64,000 nt of DNA from Zeus faber. Lineage: Eukaryota; Chordata; Actinopteri; Zeiformes; Zeidae. Made by a program: the position numbers and the translations under genes. Numbering within the stretch: position 1 is the stretch's first letter; every line of letters starts with the position of its first letter. This document shows, one piece after another, positions 32,024 through 64,000 of the stretch. The notes under the pieces are model-generated. The model searched no databases, had not been told where the DNA came from, and worked only from the letters and a program-made list of their open reading frames with translations. The stretch spans positions 29,374,999-29,438,998 of the forward strand of contig OY482849.1 of the NCBI GenBank assembly GCA_960531495.1, given 5' to 3'.

Positions 32024-35000
32024 TCAGTTCACTGGTTCACTCACGGCACGCAGGCTGTGTTGCGGGCTCCAGACTGTGGGCATAGGGGTCTTGACTGCAG
32101 GATGGGGGGCGGGCTTCCTCGCTTCACCCTGGACGACATTCCATACGCTGGGCACCACGGCAGGGCTTCTCTGGGTGGTGCCGCTGCTGCCGCCGCTGCT
32201 GCTGCCGCTGCCGCTGCTGCTGCTCAGGGCATAGGGCATGGTGTGAATGGGAGATGGAGATGATGTCATGGTTCTGGCAGGTGACGAGCTTGGCACTCTC
32301 GTAGGGTCTAAGGGGGTTTGGTGGAACGGCAAGTAGACACCGACTGATTTCGGGGCCGGGACAGGGGAAACTGACGGGGAAGGAATAGCTCGAACACGGG
32401 CGACTGTTTGGCCCGATGCCTGTCTAGCAGCAGTTGAGGCTGAGTCGAGGTCCAGAGCAGGGACCATGGGGCAACTTGTAGCTGGGACAGATGGAAATAT
32501 AGGGCCTGCCATGGAAACCGGGGCTGGGCTTGAAGCTACAATTTGCTCCAAGGCTGGAGCAGGGGCCAGCGCTGAAAAAGTAGAGGTTGACTTCTGAGAA
32601 TGAGGTGGTCCTGAGACTTTAGTGGATACTGGCAATAAGTCTGATTGGTCAGCGGGGAGGAGGAGTCGGGCTTGGTGTGGATTAGAGGCTCTAATAGCAG
32701 CCTTTTCCACCGGACTCCACAGGACATTAGCCATGGAAAAAGACGACTGCCTTGGCGCAGAGACCAGGATAGACGCTGTAGATGGAAGAGAGGCCGGGGC
32801 GGCTGTTGCTACTGGGTCAGAGGCAGCTGATGACACTGGAAGAACCATAGCCTTTTCCATGAGACGCTGCACTCTGGAAGGATCCATCACTTGCTGGCTG
32901 TCCTCTGGAGGAGGTGTGGGGCCCATATCGTTGCTGCTAGCGCTGTGTGGTGACTCCATTGGGTCAGCCTTCGTAGCTTCATTCGATTTGACCTGGCTCT
33001 CTTGCAGCCTCTTGAGGTTCTCTTGCTCTGCTGCCCTCTGCAGGGCTGCATCCACCAACAGTCTGAGGTCACTGAAATCCTGGGTGGGGAATAACTCGGG
33101 AGGGGTGGGTGGAGGAGTGTTGAAGAGCCCACCGGCAGGGCTAGCTACTGACGCCATACTGGTGATAACTGTAGCATGAGCACCTTGTTCCTCTGCCTCC
33201 TTAAGCAGACTTTGTGTGTCCAGCTTCATCAGGGCCTGAACGGAGCCTTCCCTACTATGATAGCCAGCGCCCTTTAGGATGGCCGTTGCCGTGTTCCCAA
33301 GAAGACTGAGGTCCAGTGTGGGGGCAGAGCGAATGACTGATGGGCGAGGCGGAGGAGGGGCAGAGGTAGAGGGACATTCTGGGGAGCTGGCCCCGGCCGC
33401 AGTGGGCAGTGTGCGGCCTTCATGCTTGCCTCCCGCCTTACGGGAGATGGTGAACTGGGTTGGATCTTTCCCGTCCTTGCGGAGCAGGTCAGGAAGAAGG
33501 CGACGACGAGCGTTGATAAACCAGTTACATATCTAGGAGAAAGAAGACAAAGAAGCCGTTTAAAAACATGGTTGCTGTAGAGTTCTGATAACATTCAATG
33601 CTTTTAGATCCCTTGATAAAAGTAATACCACAATGACTTAAGGGAATTGTATAAAAACAAAAAGGGGAACTTTACTACAGTTAAGTTAAAAAGTAAGAAC
33701 AGTTTGAAAGCAGCAAGACTTTCAAGCCATCTGATATAAACCTTTAATATAAAAACTTAACTCGAATCTATAGAAATTAGACATTTGTTGTGATTGTTGC
33801 CCAAGATAAGAATGTCTGATGATTTTGAACAAACAAACAAACAGGAATGGAACACATTAATTGCAACAGCACATTCATTAAATCAATATTGGTGGTGAAC
33901 ACAGTGCTGGATGGTCCTCATGTGTAGACAGTGGAGTCAGTAACATTAGCTTTGCTAATTGTATTTCGAAGCTGCCTGGGATTTTCACAACATGTCAAAA
34001 AGTATTCTAAGAACTATATTTAAGATAAAATACAATTGTATTAATCCCCGTGGGGAAAATGCAAGAAATATGCTGCTGAGGGTAAAAGATGCTACTCAGT
34101 TTGGATCACAATCTTTGAATGCTCAGCTAGACTTTTGAGACAAACAGTATGTCAAGACGCATGTGCAGCCAAGACATAATGTAAACAACTGCACAAAATA
34201 CTGTGACACTACGCTGGGTCCTCTACACAGGTCCTGAAAATACATTTTTTTAAAGATTCGATGAACGGACTTGACATTAATATGTCATGTAAAACGCACA
34301 GTTTCTTTAACCAACTGTAATTAACATCACTGAAGGTAACACCTCTAATTGTAAAAACAAATACAATCGATGACAGGATTCACAAGGCATCTAAATGTGA
34401 AAATTTCTAAATTAAATGTCAACTTTTGTAAGAAGTCCTCACAGGATGATAAGGTTACTTTTATATATGGTGAGAGTGAATTATTAGTATGGAACCTTTG
34501 GCTTTGTATTTACCAAAGTTGGGAGTTGAGGCATTTCATTAAAGATCAAAAAGGTGCTGGGCAGTGAGTGTAGATTGCCCCCTCTAGTGGCGCACCCTCC
34601 CAAACAGAAAGTAACCGCACAGCTGGCAATAATGAAGCTCCAAATACACTGAACCACAGTGAAGCCAGCCAAAGGAATTCCACCAAAGTGACTACATAAA
34701 CACACCAGCCTGCTGCCACCTCATTCTGATCCTCGACACTTTGAAATGCATGGTAGGGTGAAGTAAAACAACAACAACAACGCACAACAATTCTACAACT
34801 GCTGCTTGTTTTTAGAGAATGTTTAGCTGGCTCTGACTTGCGCTTAGCTGGTTTTCTAATATCTCACACTACTTATTAAGTCACCTTGACAAAATGTCAT
34901 GTCAGGTGAAAGTGAAGTGACGTGGATCATGCGTCCTCACTACAATGATGATTAAAAGGTTTGCCGCTGATGTTTAAATGCATGTATTAGCACTTGTACC

Positions 35001-35467
35001 ATCATAATATCTGAACTGTCAATTTCAATAAAATAATAATTTCATGTTATGTGATTTCCTCAAAGCTTTATCATAAATAAAACATAATTTGGTCTAAATG
35101 CATTGAACAAAACGGATAAAATGGCATAAAGGCTGATAGCAAATATTTGGTTCTATATTTTTTGCAAGAGTTTGATTGACTGAAGATGAATAACATTGAA
35201 TGCTTAAACACGTTCTTTAAACAGAGGAGCTGCCTCCAGGACAGCTTTCCTAGTGAGCCGGCGTCTCACCTGCAGCACTGAGAGGCTGGTCTGCCCCGAC
35301 AGGCTGAGCTTCTCTTGCTCTGAGGGATACGCGTTGAAACGGTGCTCGTACAGCCAGCTCCGCAGAACCTGCACCGCCTCCTTGGGCAGGTTGCCACGGC
35401 GACGACGCTTCCCAGAAGATCCTCTGCCTGACAGGTCGAGGGGAGAGCTGTCATCGCTGTCAGACAT
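32024..35467 (-). CDS. tgif2: Homeobox protein TGIF2 with long C-terminal extension
   Basis: Two coding exons, 35270-35467 and 32024-33532, join in phase to 568 aa. The ATG at 35465-35467 follows a probable 5' UTR acceptor at 35512-35513. TGIFs are TALE homeodomain corepressors that bind Smads or retinoid-response elements and recruit histone deacetylases. Seen here: [14 protein letters not shown] with a PLDLS CtBP-type motif at residues 9-13; the homeodomain at ~20-83 with the TALE insertion around AYPSE and helix 3 [11 protein letters not shown] (67-77); [13 protein letters not shown] at ~200-212; and a helical [28 protein letters not shown] and [13 protein letters not shown] favour TGIF2, as does synteny; PLDLS and [10 protein letters not shown] recall TGIF1. 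Human TGIF2 is 237 aa; here about 320 residues rich in S, P, A and V follow the helix. The end TPMPTVW...AVSEPVN resembles the usual TGIF2 tail, so the extra part looks like an internal expansion. Confidence 0.88.
32177..32226. repeat. GCY-type trinucleotide repeat coding serine/glycine in tgif2
   Basis: An imperfect (GCCGCTGCT)n tract lies inside the last tgif2 exon. On the coding strand it gives the run [15 protein letters not shown]. The alanine-rich plus-strand frame is its shadow. Confidence 0.85.
33533..35269 (-). other. tgif2: tgif2 intron splitting the homeodomain
   Basis: It is bounded by CTGCAG/GTGAGA at 35270 and TCTCCTAG/ATATGT at 33532, within the homeodomain after SVLQ. The content is AT-rich; no further exon or repeat was recognised. 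Confidence 0.75.
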
Positions 35468-36349
35468 GGCTGAGGAGAGCTCTTGCTCTCGGAGACGCTC
35501 GTCATCCAGAGCTGTGGAAGGAGTCAGCGGCAATTAACATTTTACCTCAAGGTTATTTTGCCACTCTGATTTCCCGACTTAAATATGATTAATATAAGAC
35601 AAACCTCACTGCGTCTATTTGCGACAAAAGAAGCAAAATAGGTGAGGGTAGATGGCTGCACCACTTTCTCAACCATGGCTGAACATTCAAGGTTCTGGTT
35701 AATTTAATCTACTTTCCAAAGACGGCATAACATTTTAGTTCTTGTGACAGGCAGTGGGGCAGCAATTTGCTAAATAGGGTAAACAAAAAACAATTGTACA
35801 TTAAAGAGGTGTGAACTGACACCACTATGACAACAGATACCAAATTGAAATCCTTTACTTCCATCAACCAACATCTAACACAAAAGAAAGGAGAATTTGA
35901 ATGGCTTCTGGTATCAGATGTTTGTATATTGTGGCTAATCTCTTGATAGACGCCCTATTTGAGCCCAATAACGGTTATGGGTCCACCCGGGGCGATGGAA
36001 ACTCTACCGCAAAGTGTAGAATAAAAGTTTCAGCCTTCCCTCGTGGATTCTAGTGACAATGCAGACGATGCCGCCCGGTTGTTTTAACATCCACGGTAGT
36101 TTGAGGCCGCATCGCAACATGTAGTGAGCTGTTTGAAGGCGCAATCGTAACCTGTGGGTAACAGACTTTTCTACATATAAGGAGAGCAAGACTAGAATTT
36201 CACTTTAACACGGAACCCCGACAGACAAATTCACAGACCCGGCAAATGTTTTGACTTTTGCGCAGGATTGCGAGTGAATTTTCCACGCTAAAACAACATA
36301 GGCCCAACGCCCGCTTATAACCGGGCTTTTAGAAATTGGGACTTTTATT

Positions 36350-38830
36350 GTTGTCTACAACTCTAAAAGGCCCGCCGCCGAAGGGAACGGCTCCTTCAAA
36401 ATGGAGCATGCCTTATCCCAGGGGTGGGCTATAGAATGCAGTAAATGTCTTTCTCTGGGCTGGGGTGAAACCTGACCCCTGGGGCAGCGCCTGTCTTCAC
36501 AAAGGAGATTGTGTGCATATCAACATCACAGTGGCCGGCTGCCTCACTATCCATTGGCCATCCAAAGGGGGCTGTCTTCACCTCCACAGCCACCAGTTGG
36601 AGCCATTAGTTGATCTTTCAAATTAAAAAAAAAAAAAAAAAAACAACAACAACAAAAAAATATTCCCCTCTGCGGGAGAATTTGCAACAGCAAGTGGAGG
36701 AAAACTAAGAATGTGGAGAGGGGCGAGAGGAAAGCACGTGTAACACACTCAAATCACCGTTTGGTTGAGGTTTCGGTAAATCACAACACACAAATAAGGT
36801 GCGGAGCGTTCATTTACCCTGAAAGTAAAACTAATTCTGGTCAACCATCGTTCCTATTTCAACAACAACCAAAACAACTCATCCAACCGCTCGATCGACC
36901 AGGTTACACGATCCATGAGGATAGTTCAGGAGACAAAGGGGAGTTTCGACCTGGCGAAACTTTACTTCAATCGGTCAGACGGACATCAGTCTCCAAGCCT
37001 CGTGTATCAGTGGAAAGGTCCCAAATTAAGAACTTGAATCCACGGACTCTTCTTTCGGCGGTCGAAGGCGCCGTCAACGCGAATCGTTCGACTCTTATCG
37101 GATCCCTCGCACGGATGTCGGACGTCTCACCGGCGGCTCCTCGGTCCGCGGGCGAGCACATTGCGACGCCAGCGGAGCCCTCCGGTCCGCGACCTGGAAG
37201 CGGGACGCGCACGAACCCCGGTGCGGCGACACTTTGTGACGCGTGAACGGGAATCCTGTGTCGTGGTGTTGGCCGAAGTAAACAAAGGGGGGGTCCGAGC
37301 GCTTCTCCCACCGCCGCGTGGTTTCTCTCAGAAACGCGACGTTAAACCGATCGAACAAGTCACCGAAACGTGATTTTCTTTTCTTTCTTTTTTTAGCGGT
37401 ATTTGTTTTTTGTTTTGTTTTTTTTGACCGTTTAAACGGTCTTTCCAACGGGGGTGTTCCGCAGACTGGCAGCACATGCAGCAGCTAGCTTAACTTATGC
37501 TAAAGCTATCCAACTGGAACCCGCACTGTCAGGCTGGCTAACCGACTGTTTACCAACTGTTGAGGGTGTCATTCGGTCTTTAACGCTTTCGCTTTGGAAA
37601 TAAAACCCCGCGACGGCCGGTTCCTTGTTGTTATTCGTATTATTTTTTTTAAAACACCGCGGCACGGCCGTCGAGCTGAACACGTTTTACTGTGATTGTT
37701 TGACTCCCCCCCTCCTCCTCCTTTTCCTCTTCCCTCGTTGGAAGTTTCACCTCGACGTTAAACGGGGCAGACGACGGCGGCGAGAGAAACGTGGGGACTC
37801 GACTCACAACGGGGGCGGACGGGCGTGCGCGGCGGCGGCTATTTACACGCCGCTCCCGGGGCTGAATAAACGGGGACGCGGACGCCGCGGTCGGTGGGAA
37901 CATCTGTCGGGGCAGAAGCTCCGTCTCCGCGCCGCGGTCCTCACAAAGGAGCCGCACGCACGCACGCCCCTCCGGTACCTCGCGCGCACGCGCTCCGCCA
38001 GACGGACACCGAGCTCCCTCCAAATTCGAGCGCGCGGCGGAAAAAAAAAACAAAACCAAAACAACAACAACCAAACAAAACACGCAAACAAAGCGGCGGC
38101 GGACGCGGGCGCGTTACGGACGGTCCCGATTTTTTATTTTTTGGAAAGATGCGGGGGAGAAAAGGCCTTTCCCCTTCACTTCCCTTCCCTTCCTCCCCGC
38201 TTCCCTTCGCGGCGCGGAGCGAGGGGTCGGTTTCGCCTCCTTACCTCGTTTCAACGGCTTCATTCTTTGTTGATGGAGACGCGCAGCTGTCCGCGCACAA
38301 AGCGTCGCACGGCCGCGGGGGGCGGGGAGGGAGAGGGGGGAGGAGGGTGTCCCCTACCGGGCGCCTTTCTCTCGCTTTGGGGGGTTTTGTTTTTTTTTTT
38401 TTTAAATCCCTCGATTTCCCGACGACGCGCGCGTAAACGTTGTCGTGGTCGTCGCCTCCTCAGGGATCCGTCTCCATCGCGCTGCTCCGGCGAACTGGCT
38501 CTCTCTCCTTTTCCTTTTGTTTTTTTTTGTTTTTTAAAGGGGGGGGGGTGGGGGGGGGGGGTGGTATTTGTCGGCTGTCGCTCTACCTGCGCGCGGCGGC
38601 GGCGCCAGCTCTGTGCCAATCTGACAGCCGGAGCGGGCTTTGGTCCCGCCCACCAGGCGGCCGCCGGCCAATCGCCGGCCTCCTCTCGCACACCCCCCCC
38701 CCCCCCCCTCCCCGCACACCACACCCCCCTCCCCAACCGCCCCTCCGGCAGACGGTACTGTGACGTCATCGGCCCCCGAGTTGATTGACTGACGGGCCGA
38801 AGCCTTCCATTCAAAGCTCGGCGCACCGCG
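36350..38830 (-). promoter_or_regulatory. tgif2: CpG-rich upstream region and candidate tgif2 promoter
   Basis: This is a long CpG-rich region upstream of tgif2. A minus-strand donor-like GCGCGCAG/GTAGAG at 38587 could end a non-coding first exon. Above it lie an inverted CCAAT box (GGCCAATCGC on plus, ~38666-38675), C-runs and a TGACGTCA at 38761-38768. The region also holds G/C homopolymers and long open frames typical of stop-poor GC-rich DNA. Several start sites are possible. Confidence 0.45.
38761..38768. promoter_or_regulatory. CRE palindrome TGACGTCA
   Basis: A perfect CREB/ATF site lies just above the candidate tgif2 first exon. A second perfect copy lies at 38995-39002, 234 bases away. 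Confidence 0.5.
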
Positions 38831-38994
38831 TGTCTCACAACACATCATAACAATAATAAAAACAATAATAATAATAATAATAATAAAATGGATATGAATC
38901 ACCGGCCGCACCGACTGAACGGGTCTTGTACGCGACGTTAACCGTGATCGTCACGAACACACGGCGGGTCGGTTGGCCGCTTTCAAGCGCTTCA

Positions 38995-39002
38995 TGACGT
39001 CA
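38995..39002. promoter_or_regulatory. Second CRE palindrome TGACGTCA
   Basis: It is identical to the site at 38761-38768 and lies in the same upstream region of tgif2. Function is inferred. Confidence 0.45.
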
Positions 39003-63971
<24,969 letters not shown>

Positions 63972-64000
63972 CTGGAGGGAGGAAACGGGAGGTTTGTCGC

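Noticed and set aside
36713-37246. 177-codon plus-strand frame upstream of tgif2
   Set aside because: No recognisable motif, no splice or polyadenylation context, and it lies in a CpG-rich promoter-like region.
37625-38788. 387-codon plus-strand frame and overlapping minus-strand frames in the CpG-rich region above tgif2
   Set aside because: It starts at TTG, is rich in R/G/P with homopolymer stretches, shows no recognisable domain, and GC-rich DNA is stop-poor by composition.

Overview
The window is vertebrate nuclear DNA, most probably from a ray-finned (teleost) fish. Evidence: split genes with GT-AG introns, very long (CA)n/(TA)n microsatellites, fish-type interspersed repeats (a Tc1-like fragment, a SINE-like repeat, LINE 3' tails), and a compact gene order. 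I see no bacterial-type operon, CRISPR array, phage or rRNA. Gene names rest on protein sequence I recognised by eye plus synteny; no database search was run.

Layout: (1) 2-3196 (+), the C-terminal ~1065 codons of an IFT172 homologue in one uninterrupted exon, cut by the window start. (2) 5011-6459 (-), a single-exon RING/coiled-coil/PRY-SPRY E3 ligase. (3) 9636-19535 (-), a complete lipin gene that I resolve into 19 coding exons (1021 aa), best matched to lipin 3; its likely 5' exon and promoter lie near 22.5-22.8 kb. (4) 24.1-29.2 kb (+), myl9 (myosin regulatory light chain): a probable non-coding first exon and three coding exons. (5) 29.5-38.8 kb (-), tgif2 (TALE homeobox repressor), two coding exons, a long 3' UTR and a CpG-rich upstream region. 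(6) 43755-63971 (-), the last seven coding exons of dlgap4 (postsynaptic scaffold); its 5' part lies beyond the right edge. Introns and intergenic stretches hold microsatellites, homopolymer tracts and decayed transposable elements.

The linkage lipin - myosin RLC - TGIF - DLGAP is the main organising fact. The same set occurs in human as LPIN2-MYL12A/B-TGIF1-DLGAP1 on 18p11 and as LPIN3, MYL9-TGIF2-DLGAP4 on 20q. The window looks like the fish counterpart of the 20q set, with lpin3 still next to the others. The genes do not form one pathway: lipin makes diacylglycerol, myl9 tunes actomyosin contraction, tgif2 represses TGF-beta/retinoid-responsive transcription, dlgap4 links PSD-95 to Shank, and IFT172 serves ciliary transport.

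I found no convincing undescribed multi-gene system. The items most worth following are the intronless IFT172 region, the strongly extended TGIF2 that carries a CtBP motif, and two odd lipin splice donors: one lies at the edge of a 126-bp (GT)n tract, the other is a GC-AG intron.
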